The translations under genes were made by a program, and so were the position numbers. Source: Nitrospirae bacterium GWB2_47_37 (GTDB lineage Bacteria; Nitrospirota; Thermodesulfovibrionia; Thermodesulfovibrionales; Dissulfurispiraceae). From it: a stretch of 64,000 nucleotides of DNA. The stretch covers positions 1 through 64,000 of the forward strand of contig MHDU01000001.1 in assembly GCA_001803635.1 (NCBI GenBank), read 5' to 3'. Of this stretch, positions 15,627 to 24,395 are shown in pieces. Numbering within the stretch: the first letter of the stretch is position 1; each line of letters begins with the position of its first letter. The notes beneath the pieces are model-generated. The model ran no database searches, was not told the DNA's origin, and saw nothing but the letters and a program-made list of their open reading frames with translations.

Positions 15627-16333
15627 ACAATCCTGCTTTCGAGGCAAAACACCTGCCCCGTTATATTTCCCGTGCTTGCAAGATAAACCATAAATCTCGC
15701 CGTTTCCTTCGGGTCTGAAAGTACATTTAAAAGGCTCGCCTCTTTCGCTCTCTTTAAGGCGTCCTCCGCCTTTATCCCCATTTTTGTAGGCATATATCCG
15801 GGCAGGATCGCATTCACCCTTATGCCGTGCTCCGCAAGCTCGACGGCGGCAGTCTTTGTCAAACCGAGCAAAGCCCCCTTTGAAGCGCTGTATGCCGCCT
15901 GCCCCTCTTTTCCCTTCAAGCCCGAATATGACGATATATTGATAATATGCCCTCCATTCTTCATCAGCGGAGCGAATGCCTTTATGCAATTAAAAGCGCC
16001 CTTGAGATTAACATTCACTATCCTGTCCCAATCCTTTTCGTCTTGCTTTATCAATAACGCATCTTTTGTTATTCCGGCATTATTGACGAGGACATCCACC
16101 CTGCCCCATTCTTTATAGACATATTCCGCCATTGCCGAAACTTCATCGGGGTCGGCGACATCCGCTTTTACCGTCAACACCCGGTCTCCCATCGTTTCAG
16201 CGAGTTCCCGCGCCTGTTTCCCTGATTCGAAATAATTTATAACGATGCAGTAACCATTCTCATGGAATGCCTTCGCGATCTCCCTGCCTAAACCGCCTGC
16301 GCCGCCTGTTATTACAGCAACCTTATTCGTCAT
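15623..16333 (-). CDS. Short-chain dehydrogenase/reductase coupled to bioD
   Basis: 236 residues, classical SDR: TGGAGGLGREIA (NAD(P) binding), NNAG at about residue 90, catalytic Ser in INISSYSG, and YSASK. It resembles FabG-like 3-oxoacyl-ACP reductases. The stop codon overlaps the bioD start, so the two are translated together. This suggests a reductive step in pimeloyl synthesis, but that is inference from position; a general FabG-like role is equally possible. The ATG is preceded by AGGG, closer than usual. Confidence 0.9.
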   Translation of the reverse strand: MTNKVAVITGGAGGLGREIAKAFHENGYCIVINYFESGKQARELAETMGDRVLTVKADVADPDEVSAMAEYVYKEWGRVDVLVNNAGITKDALLIKQDEKDWDRIVNVNLKGAFNCIKAFAPLMKNGGHIINISSYSGLKGKEGQAAYSASKGALLGLTKTAAVELAEHGIRVNAILPGYMPTKMGIKAEDALKRAKEASLLNVLSDPKETARFMVYLASTGNITGQVFCLESRIV

Positions 16334-16428
16334 AACCCTGTAGTTAATGGTATAATATTAAAGCCATTTAATCAGTCAGGCTGTCCTGCCCGGCTTTACC
16401 GTACCTATTTTAAGTGATTGGAGGAAAC

Positions 16429-16986
16429 ATGGCAAGGTTTGAAGAAATTCAGATGACTCTGGCCGAGTCCGCTAAAAAATATTTAGAAATATATAACATG
16501 CAGGTATTTATCGAGCAGTTTACCCTCGACAGGGAAAACAAGTTTTCCCTAACCCTCCCCGACATGGGGCAGCCGTTTCCGGTATCGGCAACGGTATCTT
16601 TTTTTTACGACGCGTTTCAGACAGGGGTAACGCTCTACGAAGAAGATCTTTCCGATGAAGAGGACAACGACGTAGACACCTCCATAGAACTGGAAATTAT
16701 CGTAAGGTTGCCGATAATGGAGGGCTATCCCGATGTAGAGGCGCTGCTCGATGAGATAGAAGAAGAATATCCGGACGCGGAGCCCTATCTTTCCGTGAGG
16801 GAAACTTTCGGCGGAGAAAAGCCCTTCAAGGAATACGAGATAGTCTATAATTACGACATCGACGCCGAGGATGTAACGGACAAAGAACTGTTCGACGAGA
16901 TATTCGAGGAATTGAGGGGGATCCTTGATCTGGTATACAAAAGGACAAAGGATTACACCGACCTCTCGTGGTACGGTGAAGAATGA
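16429..16986 (+). CDS. Acidic protein of unknown function
   Basis: 185 residues from an ATG with a GGAGG site; an upstream GTG in frame lies within the binding region. No domain is recognised. The protein is strongly acidic (EEDLSDEEDNDVD, EIEEEYPDAEPY, DIDAEDVTDKELFDEIFEE), has no signal peptide or membrane segment and only simple alpha/beta alternation. Its stop overlaps the start of the HAD phosphatase gene (ATGA), so the two are coupled and may act together. Confidence 0.76.
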   Translation: MARFEEIQMTLAESAKKYLEIYNMQVFIEQFTLDRENKFSLTLPDMGQPFPVSATVSFFYDAFQTGVTLYEEDLSDEEDNDVDTSIELEIIVRLPIMEGYPDVEALLDEIEEEYPDAEPYLSVRETFGGEKPFKEYEIVYNYDIDAEDVTDKELFDEIFEELRGILDLVYKRTKDYTDLSWYGEE

Positions 16987-17639
16987 TACCCTTGAACGAT
17001 ATCAAATTCGTCCTCCTCGACATGGACGGCACATTGCTGGATAAATATTTCGACGACTATTTCTGGGAACACCTCGTGCCCGAGAAATACGCCGAAAAAC
17101 ATCATATGACATTCGGCAAGGCAAAGGAAGAGTTGTTGTCGAAATACAAGGTGCATGAAGGCACTTTAAACTGGACGGATATAGATTTCTGGTCGAAAGA
17201 GCTTCATCTGGACATCCCGGCGTTGAAGGAACAGATAAAACACCTTATCGAGGTCCATCCGCATGTGGAGGATTTTCTGAAAATGCTGAGAAGGCATAAG
17301 AAAAAGGTGTACATGGTAACCAACGCTCATTACAAGGTTCTGGATATAAAACTGAAAAAAACCGAGATAGGCAAATATTTCGACAGGTGCATCACATCCT
17401 TTGAAATGGGCTATCCAAAAGAAATGCTCGAATTCTGGAATAAGACGGAAAAACTGCTGAAGTTCGACAGGGAAAATACACTCTTTATAGATGACACTGC
17501 AGAGATACTCAAAACGGCTCAAAACTTCGGGATCAAACACCTGCTCCTGAAGACAAGGGCTAATTCCAAGAAACATGACAAGCCTGTGGACGGCTTTCGG
17601 GTTTTAGAGAATTTTAAAGAACTCCTAACTCTTTCCTAA
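16983..17639 (+). CDS. HAD-superfamily nucleotidase (YrfG/GMP-IMP nucleotidase type)
   Basis: 218 residues. HAD motif I is DMDGTLLD, motif II is YMVTNAH, motif III is the Lys in YPKEM, and motif IV is LFIDDTAEIL. The segment after motif I (KYFDDYFWEHLVPEKYAEKH) is characteristic of the YrfG group, which hydrolyses GMP and IMP. Substrate is inferred from similarity. It is translationally coupled to the upstream acidic protein and its 3' end overlaps the convergent gene by 26 bp. Confidence 0.86.
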   Translation: MIPLNDIKFVLLDMDGTLLDKYFDDYFWEHLVPEKYAEKHHMTFGKAKEELLSKYKVHEGTLNWTDIDFWSKELHLDIPALKEQIKHLIEVHPHVEDFLKMLRRHKKKVYMVTNAHYKVLDIKLKKTEIGKYFDRCITSFEMGYPKEMLEFWNKTEKLLKFDRENTLFIDDTAEILKTAQNFGIKHLLLKTRANSKKHDKPVDGFRVLENFKELLTLS

Positions 17640-17982
17640 GCCATCCTTCGACTTTTTTATTGATCGGATACATGCCGAAATAAGCCTTGGCCTTATTCTC
17701 CTCTACGGCCTCAATAAGCAATTCCTGCGGTATTTCGTCTATCTTCGCCAGGGTCTCGGCATAATCCACCGCCGTATGGCGCATCAAAAAAAGGATAGGC
17801 TTCTCATTCATAGTGTCTATATAAAAGATATACCCTTTAATGGGCTTTCTTTTCTGCACTCCCTCGTCGGTTATCTTTTGCCTCGGCTCCATCAACTCCT
17901 TAGGCTCAAGATCCCACAGTATATTTTCTATAACAAAGGGCTCTTCTTTTATTTCGTCTAAAGATAAAACCTTATTGTACAT
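17614..17982 (-). CDS. Conserved-looking protein of unknown function (122 aa)
   Basis: No domain is recognised. It has a charged N-terminus with ENILWDLEPKELMEPRQK, a central strand KGYIFYIDTMNEKPILFLMRH and a C-terminal helix pair. There is no signal peptide or cysteine cluster. It follows the 117-residue gene by 18 bp on the same strand, so the two probably form a small operon. An intact reading frame with an AAAGGAG-like site supports a real gene. Confidence 0.7.
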   Translation of the reverse strand: MYNKVLSLDEIKEEPFVIENILWDLEPKELMEPRQKITDEGVQKRKPIKGYIFYIDTMNEKPILFLMRHTAVDYAETLAKIDEIPQELLIEAVEENKAKAYFGMYPINKKVEGWLRKELGVL

Positions 17983-18000
17983 CGTAAGATAACTCCTTTA

Positions 18001-18354
18001 TCAGGCGGTTCCCATAGGGCTGCCTGAATTGCTTGTTCTATAGACCTCTGCCGCCGTTATTCCTACATCCTCAAGCATCTCCATGTTAGCCGCATCTATA
18101 ACCTTAAGTGGAACCTTCAGAGCCTCCGCTATCTGCGGGAGAGGCATGCCGCCGGCATAATGCATCTCTGCGATCATAACCTTAAGGGTGTCGTCCACAA
18201 CGAACTTTTTCAAGCCGGCATCCATATCAACCACGCCGCACGCCTCATTAAAGTTCAGGCCGTTCTTCATCCCGTCCCTTATCTTTGTCATAGCCTCATT
18301 GTATATTTTGCTTTCCTCAGGGGTGTATTCCTTATATTCATGGTTATCGGACAT
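18001..18354 (-). CDS. Unknown protein with helix-turn-helix-like segment (117 aa)
   Basis: Small soluble protein, N-terminus YTPEESKIYNEAMTKIRDGM, one Cys (EACGVVDMD). The segment MPLPQIAEALKVPLKVIDAA is helix-turn-helix-like, so DNA binding is possible, but the family is not recognised. A GAGGAGATTG site precedes the ATG. It lies upstream of the 122-residue unknown and just downstream of the acyl-activating fusion gene. Confidence 0.7.
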   Translation of the reverse strand: MSDNHEYKEYTPEESKIYNEAMTKIRDGMKNGLNFNEACGVVDMDAGLKKFVVDDTLKVMIAEMHYAGGMPLPQIAEALKVPLKVIDAANMEMLEDVGITAAEVYRTSNSGSPMGTA

Positions 18355-18407
18355 TACAATCTCCTCTCTCTACCTGTTTCTCTTAAATTAACACATCACG
18401 CGCAGTT

Positions 18408-21002
18408 TTATCTATTTTCGGAGAGCGTTATTACCCTCTTCCTCAATTCATCCGCGAAAAACCGGTATTCATCGGTATCCGCCGGTTTAAGGCTCATATC
18501 CATGTCGAATGCCGAAACGGGCTTCCCGAAGAGAACCTCTATTTTCGCGGGTCTTATAAACTTCGAGCCCCTCGGCATCGCCTCAAAAGTCCCTTTGATG
18601 TATGCGGGTACGACAGGGATATTCAGTTCAACGGCGAGGATGCCTATGCCTTTTTTGAACTCCATAAGACTTCCGTCAAAGGATCGCCCTCCTTCGGGGA
18701 ATACGCACAGGGCCTTTTTATTTTTAAGAACATACGCGGACATCTGCAATGCCTTGTGCAGATATGTCTCCATGTCTATCGGAATAACATGACTTACCCT
18801 CGCGAACCATGACTTGAGACCTCCGGTGAAGTATCTCCGGAATCCGAGAAAATAAAGGCCTTTAAAGGTCTTAAAAGAAACTGATGAGGCTATGACAAAA
18901 CCGTCTAAAAAGCTCGTATGATTCGGAGCGATAACAAAAACTCCGCCTGCCGGTATGTTCTCAGCGCCCTTAATATCGAGCCTGAAAAAAAGCTTAAAGA
19001 TGATTTTTTGCATTAACAAAAAAATATACGCTGCCGCAACTTCCGTACGGCTGAAAGAAAAACCTATCTTTTTCGCATCTTCCATCGAAGGCTCTTTTTC
19101 GAGCATATCCGTCCATGAAATACGGGCGCCTTGTTTCTCAATCCCTTTCTCCGCGTATGCTTTTATCCTTGCAACCACATCGCCTACCGTCTGCACCTCC
19201 GATGTAAATGTCGCAGGCAGGCTTATTGAAAAAATCGTTTCAAGGGCGGATGCAAGCTCTATTCTTTTTAATGAATCGAAACCTAAGTCGAGTTCGAGGT
19301 TATCCGAAGACATTATCCTTATTTCATCTTTAATCAACGATTTTATTGTTCCCGCAACCCTTCTTCCGACTTCGTCTTCATGAAGGTCTTTGTCCTCACC
19401 TCTAACCTCACCGGCTTCGCTCCCGGCTTTTGCAAGGTCTTTGATCATAAACCTTCTCAGCTTTCCGAGGGGCGTGCGCGGCAACGGCTCCCGATAAAGA
19501 GTGATTCCCTGAACGCGCGTATATTCTGGGATCCTCATAGAAACCTCGTTTATCCTCCACTTCAAGTCTTCGGAGACATTCCCTATCAATGCTTTTTTCG
19601 CATATTCAAAATCCGGAACGATCACGGCATGAAGCTGCCCTTCCCTTTCTGTAATGCATATCTCTTTAATAAGCGAAATAGAGGCGTAAAACTTTTCAAC
19701 ATCTTCGGGATAGACGTTTTTCCCGGAACTTAATACTATAACTTCCTTTTTGCGGCCTGTGATAAAAACATAGCCTTCGTCGTCCATATATCCGACGTCG
19801 CCCGTCAGAAGCCGGCCTTCTTTTATTGTCTCGTCCGTGGCTGTCCGATTTTTATAATATCCTTTCATAACCATAGGACCTTTAACCGTTATCTCGCCGT
19901 CATCGTTTATCTTTATCTCCACATCGGGCAAGGGCTTCCCCACAGATCCGGGCTTTCTCTTTTCAGCGGGATTAAAGGTTATAACAGGAGATGTTTCGGT
20001 TAATCCGTATCCTTCAAGGACTGTAAAACCTATGGCTTCCATGTCCTCCATAACGGAGGGATCAAGCCGGGCGCCTCCGCATGCGAAGAACTTTAACATG
20101 GGAAAATTTTTATGAACCGAATTAAAAACAATCCTGCCGATGTTTATATCCGTAACTCTCCGCGCCGCGCCGCATACCTTCATGAGCCATAAGAGGATTT
20201 GCCCCTTCTCTCTGATCTTTGAAACAATGCCATTCCTTATCATCTCAAGCAGTCTCGGCACTGCAATTGCAATGGTTGTATTCTTATCCCTTATTGCCGC
20301 TGCGAGTTCGGCGGCCTTCAAACCGGGACTAAATGTAACGGTAGCCCCCAAAAACAAGGGCACAAGAAAAGTGCACATGAATGGATATGTATGATGCAAC
20401 GGAAGGACCGAGAGGACATTGTCATTATGCGTAACAACCCGGACCTGAATAACTGCGGCGGCATCCGAGCAGAAGTTTTCATGTGTAAGCATCACGCCCT
20501 TGGGCTTTCCGGTAGTGCCGGAGGTATAGATTATGGAGGCGATGTCATCGGGAGAAATGAGTGAATAGGTGAATGAGTGGATGGGTGAATGGGTAAATGG
20601 AGTGGCATCAAAATTTATTCCCTTTATAGCATTTTCTTGTATTACACTTAAGACATTGGGTTCCGTCTTAGAGCTATAAAAAACTATTTTCGTTTCCGAA
20701 TCAATAAGCAGATTTCTGATTTCATCGCTGCCGAGTTGCATGTCTATGGGCACGGCAATGCCGCCAGCCATAACTATCGCCATGTAAGCAGCGCACCATT
20801 CCGGCCTGTTCTCACAAACTATGGCAGCCCTGTCGCCTTTATTCAGGCCGTTTTCAGCAAGAGAGGATGCGATATTTTTCGACAGCGAAAAAAATTCTTC
20901 GTATGTCATGCCCTTCCATGAGCCGTCGAAATAATTAAACGCAATCCGGTCTTTATTATTTTTTACGGAAGATAGGAATAATGATGGGATGGTGTTATGC
21001 AT
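18408..21002 (-). CDS. Three-part protein: AMP-forming acyl synthetase, acyl carrier domain, PlsC acyltransferase
   Basis: 864 residues. Residues 1-510 are an acyl-activating enzyme with IIYTSGTTGKPKGV, GYGLTETSP and TGDVGYMDDEGYVFITGR. Residues about 540-620 are an acyl carrier domain with DLGFDSLKRIELA, whose Ser would carry phosphopantetheine. The C-terminal 240 residues are a PlsC acyltransferase with NHTSFLDG and FPEGGRSFDG. The order suggests activation of a free fatty acid, loading on the built-in carrier, and transfer to a glycerophospholipid or other acceptor at the membrane. An imperfect octanucleotide tandem repeat is in the linker before the P-loop. Its start overlaps the stop of the upstream gene by 8 bp. 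Confidence 0.91.
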   Translation of the reverse strand: MHNTIPSLFLSSVKNNKDRIAFNYFDGSWKGMTYEEFFSLSKNIASSLAENGLNKGDRAAIVCENRPEWCAAYMAIVMAGGIAVPIDMQLGSDEIRNLLIDSETKIVFYSSKTEPNVLSVIQENAIKGINFDATPFTHSPIHSFTYSLISPDDIASIIYTSGTTGKPKGVMLTHENFCSDAAAVIQVRVVTHNDNVLSVLPLHHTYPFMCTFLVPLFLGATVTFSPGLKAAELAAAIRDKNTTIAIAVPRLLEMIRNGIVSKIREKGQILLWLMKVCGAARRVTDINIGRIVFNSVHKNFPMLKFFACGGARLDPSVMEDMEAIGFTVLEGYGLTETSPVITFNPAEKRKPGSVGKPLPDVEIKINDDGEITVKGPMVMKGYYKNRTATDETIKEGRLLTGDVGYMDDEGYVFITGRKKEVIVLSSGKNVYPEDVEKFYASISLIKEICITEREGQLHAVIVPDFEYAKKALIGNVSEDLKWRINEVSMRIPEYTRVQGITLYREPLPRTPLGKLRRFMIKDLAKAGSEAGEVRGEDKDLHEDEVGRRVAGTIKSLIKDEIRIMSSDNLELDLGFDSLKRIELASALETIFSISLPATFTSEVQTVGDVVARIKAYAEKGIEKQGARISWTDMLEKEPSMEDAKKIGFSFSRTEVAAAYIFLLMQKIIFKLFFRLDIKGAENIPAGGVFVIAPNHTSFLDGFVIASSVSFKTFKGLYFLGFRRYFTGGLKSWFARVSHVIPIDMETYLHKALQMSAYVLKNKKALCVFPEGGRSFDGSLMEFKKGIGILAVELNIPVVPAYIKGTFEAMPRGSKFIRPAKIEVLFGKPVSAFDMDMSLKPADTDEYRFFADELRKRVITLSENR
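20561..20600. repeat. Five imperfect 8-bp tandem repeats inside the acyl synthetase gene
   Basis: Five consecutive octamers: GTGAATAG, GTGAATGA, GTGGATGG, GTGAATGG, GTAAATGG (plus strand). They encode a variable His/Ser/Thr-rich linker. Eight is not a multiple of three, so gain or loss of one unit would shift the frame. Confidence 0.62.
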
Positions 21003-21540
21003 TTATGTTTTTGCTATCCTTTTTCACTTTCTCTTTAAGTCGCGCCATTACTTCTTCAAGCGGAATGGTTTTTACCTTGCCGGTCTTAACATCCTCTACG
21101 CGCTTTTTAAGCTTATTAAATTCTCTTCTGATTTTATTCTGGGTAATGCCCATAAAAGTCATTTCCCATAGGCAGTGAGCTATGATTTCCTCTTTTGGCA
21201 TCTTTTTGAGAACATGAGGAGAAATCTGGTATCCAAGCCACTTCGACCAAGCTGTAAACTCAAGGGCATATGATTGCCTGACATCCTTTTCCAATATACC
21301 GCTTACATCAAAATATGCGTTTTTACCTCTGCCGACTTTCGTTATGTCAATAATCATCCCTTCTTTATCGCATCTCGGACGTAACCGTTTTAAGGTCTCA
21401 AAAACATTCTTGTATCCGATGATGTTCTTTCTTTGATCTGGATACAGCATTAAGAGCGCAGCTTTCACATTCCTGAAGGCGCAAGCCTGCACTATATCTT
21501 TGAGCAATACCTTTAATGCTTTGTCGTTATGTATCGGCAT
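20995..21540 (-). CDS. Unrecognised protein, possibly DUF6557-like (181 aa)
   Basis: Soluble, mostly helical, basic C-terminus (ARLKEKVKKDSK). Segments that look conserved are AALLMLYPDQ, YALEFTAWSKWLGYQIS, and LWEMTFMGITQNKIRREFNKL. The last part resembles small DUF6557-type proteins, but I am not sure. It overlaps the acyl synthetase start by 8 bp and follows the DUF4062/DnaB-like gene by 48 bp, so it may belong to either. It marks one edge of the AT-rich patch. Confidence 0.7.
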   Translation of the reverse strand: MPIHNDKALKVLLKDIVQACAFRNVKAALLMLYPDQRKNIIGYKNVFETLKRLRPRCDKEGMIIDITKVGRGKNAYFDVSGILEKDVRQSYALEFTAWSKWLGYQISPHVLKKMPKEEIIAHCLWEMTFMGITQNKIRREFNKLKKRVEDVKTGKVKTIPLEEVMARLKEKVKKDSKNINA

Positions 21541-21588
21541 AAACTAAATGTCCCCGTCACCTCTCGTTTCATCTCTATTTCCCCATAG

Positions 21589-23001
21589 TCATTCTTCTGC
21601 GCCAGGGTCTCTATATATTCCAACTACTTTGCTTATTTCAGGCTGGAACAGTGCGGTTGTAGTAAAACTATAGCTATCGTAGTTTTTATCAACAATAACA
21701 TCAAGCTCACGCCATCCCGACATTAGCATCGGGTCTTTCCTTAGACGTAATAAAATAAAAATATCGGATTCATTATAAATATCTGTTTTACTCTTAAGCT
21801 CCTTTACGGAGTGATCCAAAAAATCGTGATTTGCAAGTTGATATGTCGAGATAATTGGAACCTTTAATGTTCTGGATAGCTGCCGGAGTTCCCTTCCTAT
21901 TATTCCTGACGAGCATTTCGTGTGATTGATATCGTCAATCAAAACAAGTTCTATGTTGCTTTGCTCCTTCATTTTTGATATCTGAGCATATAGGCCATCT
22001 ATATCAGGCATATAAGTATCATCCACAAAAATACTTGCATCGGCTAACTTTCCAGCAGCATGTGTCAGGCTGGGCCAATTGTCTCTACTAAGCTTCCCCT
22101 CTCTTATTTGCCAAACAGGTACTGACGATTCATTAGATAAAATCCTTTGCATAATTTCATGTTTATTTGTTTTTGTTGAAAATAAAAACAGTGGCGTCGA
22201 ATTAATTACTGAGGTGAAGTTAATAAGTGTAATCAAGATAGATGTCTTACCCGACATTCCAAAGCTGGCAATTGTTAATAAACTCACATCTTCTATTTTA
22301 ACTAATGATTCGTCTAACTCTGGAATTCCAAAGCCTATTTTAGGGGGTTGTTCAAAAGTATCATAGGCTTCCTCCACTTTTTTAAATACATCTTTTACCA
22401 TGCTTCTCGAAGTCGCAGGTGAAGGCAATACTGCTTTAATTTTTTCTTTTTGAATAGTCTTTGGAGATTTTAAATAAATCGTTAGCCATGCATTTATATG
22501 TTCGTTGATCAGATTTCTAAACTCATCTATTATGGAGTATTCCTTGTATAATGCAACCCCCTCGATGGTACTCTTAAATTTGATTATCTTTCTTAACTCT
22601 TCAAGATCATCTTCAGTCTTCGGTGGTGAGGGTTCTCGGAAATAGACTTTAATAGATGGATTCCCTGTTTTTTGTTTCCGCTCATAAGATAAAGAAAATT
22701 CTTCCATCGTGCCTGATGGAAATTTCTCGGTAGGAGCACCAAATTTATTCCAAAAAGCAACAATCACTAAATCAGCATCTTCATATAATCTATTGATAAT
22801 ACTTTGGGGATTCTCAGCTTCAGGATAAGCGTAATCCTCCCATTTTATTGCTCTGAGATAAAATCCTTCCTGATCGCCTCTTGCTCGGTTAAGTGATTCT
22901 ATTACATCAATGAATATTTTACGTTCTTCTTTTGTATCATTAGGCGATGCCATAAAAATCTTTATCTCTGTCATTGTGTTTTTATCAGGTACATCTTCCA
23001 T
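21589..23001 (-). CDS. DUF4062-like N-terminal domain fused to a DnaB-type RecA ATPase domain
   Basis: 470 residues. Residues about 10-175 have the layout found at the head of many STAND/defence proteins: IKIFMASPNDTKEERKIF, then ADLVIVAFWNKFGAPT and FPSGTMEEF. Residues about 220-465 match the C-terminal domain of replicative helicase DnaB: FGIPELDESL, a P-loop SFGMSGKT (246-253), the Walker B LVLIDDINH, LSRTLKVPIISTYQLA, and a final ESDIFILLRLRKD. The DnaB N-terminal domain is missing. The gene is AT-rich compared with its flanks, has a GGGGGGTGAG site, and lies beside an ORF6N gene. A role in conflict with phage or plasmid replication is inferred. Confidence 0.76.
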   Translation of the reverse strand: MEDVPDKNTMTEIKIFMASPNDTKEERKIFIDVIESLNRARGDQEGFYLRAIKWEDYAYPEAENPQSIINRLYEDADLVIVAFWNKFGAPTEKFPSGTMEEFSLSYERKQKTGNPSIKVYFREPSPPKTEDDLEELRKIIKFKSTIEGVALYKEYSIIDEFRNLINEHINAWLTIYLKSPKTIQKEKIKAVLPSPATSRSMVKDVFKKVEEAYDTFEQPPKIGFGIPELDESLVKIEDVSLLTIASFGMSGKTSILITLINFTSVINSTPLFLFSTKTNKHEIMQRILSNESSVPVWQIREGKLSRDNWPSLTHAAGKLADASIFVDDTYMPDIDGLYAQISKMKEQSNIELVLIDDINHTKCSSGIIGRELRQLSRTLKVPIISTYQLANHDFLDHSVKELKSKTDIYNESDIFILLRLRKDPMLMSGWRELDVIVDKNYDSYSFTTTALFQPEISKVVGIYRDPGAEE

Positions 23002-23050
23002 TTTTTCTCACCCCCCTGCTTCCATCATTTTCAAACATTATACCCCCCTT

Positions 23051-23578
23051 TCACTCATCCTTTCCCCTCCGAAATCCTATTTGTCTCTTTTTCGGCGGCT
23101 CAGGCGAGGCCATTAACTGCCGTATCGCACTGAAGATCGCTTTTATTTCATTGTCATGTTTTTCTATCTTTCGTTCAAGCTGCGCCAATTTATAAGCAAG
23201 TTCTTTATTCGTGGATATTATCTCCCGCAGTTTAACAAAGGCTCTCATTATTGCAATGTTTATTTTTATAGCCTGTTCGCTATTGAGTATACTGGAAAGC
23301 ATGGCAACTCCTTGCTCTGTGAATGCATAGGGCAAAGAGCCGCCAAAATACTTCCTATGTGGTATCACATTTTGTGATACCAGTTGTTCAGCTTCAGATT
23401 CGTTTATCTGAAACATAAAATCTTCAGGGAATCTATGGCTGTTTCTTTTTACGGCCTGATTTAACGTCCTCGTTTCAACGCCGTAAAGCTCTGCAAGGTG
23501 CATGCTTAACATAACTTTTTGGCTTCGGATTAAATATATTCTTCTTTCTATTACTTCTATCGGAATAACCGTATCCAT
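23051..23578 (-). CDS. ORF6N domain DNA-binding protein
   Basis: 175 residues. The N-terminal ORF6N signature runs from VIERRIYLIRSQKVMLS through LAELYGVETRTLNQAVKRN and HRFPEDFMFQ to LPYAFTEQGVAMLSSIL. A coiled coil follows (ELAYKLAQLERKIEKHDNEI) and a basic tail. ORF6N proteins are typical of phages and mobile islands, where they act as antirepressors or regulators; many chromosomal copies are orphans. It precedes the DUF4062/DnaB-like gene by 49 bp and has a GGAGGAG site. Confidence 0.87.
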   Translation of the reverse strand: MDTVIPIEVIERRIYLIRSQKVMLSMHLAELYGVETRTLNQAVKRNSHRFPEDFMFQINESEAEQLVSQNVIPHRKYFGGSLPYAFTEQGVAMLSSILNSEQAIKINIAIMRAFVKLREIISTNKELAYKLAQLERKIEKHDNEIKAIFSAIRQLMASPEPPKKRQIGFRRGKDE

Positions 23579-23601
23579 TACTCCTCCAGTCAGCTTAAAA
23601 T

Positions 23602-24387
23602 TTACCTTAACAGTTTCAACGCCTTTTCATGGAGTTGCATATTTCCTGACGCAAGGAGAGGAGCGCTTCTGTTAAGTCCAAGCTCTGTGTCATCTATCGA
23701 ATTTCCGTTTATGTCCGTAAAAATACCTCCGGCCTCTTTCACCAAAAGATAACCTCCGGCAAAATCAAAGCTCCTCGATGGAGAAGGCGTAACAAATACG
23801 CTTGCAGCGCCGTAGGCTAAATATGCTATATCCATAGCCATCGCGCCGAGGCAGCGAGTTCTCCACGCCTCACCAAGCAGTTTCATAATCTTTGGAATAT
23901 CGTTCTTCGGACTCTGCGCCTCGTAAGCAATCAAATAAATGGTGTCATCCTTTTGCGTGTAAATCCTTTCTCCGTTGAAGAATGCGCCCTTACCTTTCTC
24001 GGCCCAGAATTCGTCCCCTGTGAGAAGGTTCATTATATAGGCAAGCGAAACGCCGCCGATCTTAGCTCCGTCCGCAACCGCAATAGACGTGCAGTAGAAA
24101 GGTATGCCCGTGATTGCGTTTTTGCTCCCGTCAATCGGGTCTATAATTACTTTTCTGCCTCCGCCCTTGATTTCCTTAAGCCCTGCCTCTTCCGAGACTA
24201 TGCTCAACGGTTCGCCGAGGTCTTCCAAAGAGCCGATTATAATATCTTCTGCTTTCTTGTCGATGGGAAATGTCTTGTCTCCTCCTGCTCCTTTTCCGAG
24301 GGCTTCGGACGCAAAGGGCTTGAGTCTTGTCTTGCCTATTTCAGCGAACAGGCGCTTGCCGATATATCTGAGATCTTCTATTTTCAT
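23602..24387 (-). CDS. Inositol-monophosphatase-family phosphatase, candidate histidinol-phosphatase
   Basis: 261 residues. Metal-binding motifs are SEEAGLKEI, IDPIDGSKNAITGIPFYCTSIA and SFDFAGGYLLVKEAGG; the last usually begins with WD in inositol monophosphatases, here FD. The family removes phosphate from inositol-phosphate, fructose-bisphosphate, PAP or histidinol-phosphate. It is divergent from hisC-hisB and shares a promoter region with it. hisB here is only the dehydratase domain, so a separate histidinol-phosphatase is needed; this gene is a good candidate (HisN type), but this is inference. Confidence 0.86.
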   Translation of the reverse strand: MKIEDLRYIGKRLFAEIGKTRLKPFASEALGKGAGGDKTFPIDKKAEDIIIGSLEDLGEPLSIVSEEAGLKEIKGGGRKVIIDPIDGSKNAITGIPFYCTSIAVADGAKIGGVSLAYIMNLLTGDEFWAEKGKGAFFNGERIYTQKDDTIYLIAYEAQSPKNDIPKIMKLLGEAWRTRCLGAMAMDIAYLAYGAASVFVTPSPSRSFDFAGGYLLVKEAGGIFTDINGNSIDDTELGLNRSAPLLASGNMQLHEKALKLLR

Positions 24388-24395
24388 ATACGCTC

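Noticed and set aside
14895-15989. A 364-residue frame including bioD and a long N-terminal extension
   Set aside because: The extension is antiphase to the SDR gene and has low-complexity basic sequence. The ATGA overlap with AGCAGGA gives the better start.
20561-20600. CRISPR-like or direct-repeat array
   Set aside because: Units are 8 bp and contiguous without spacers, inside a coding frame.
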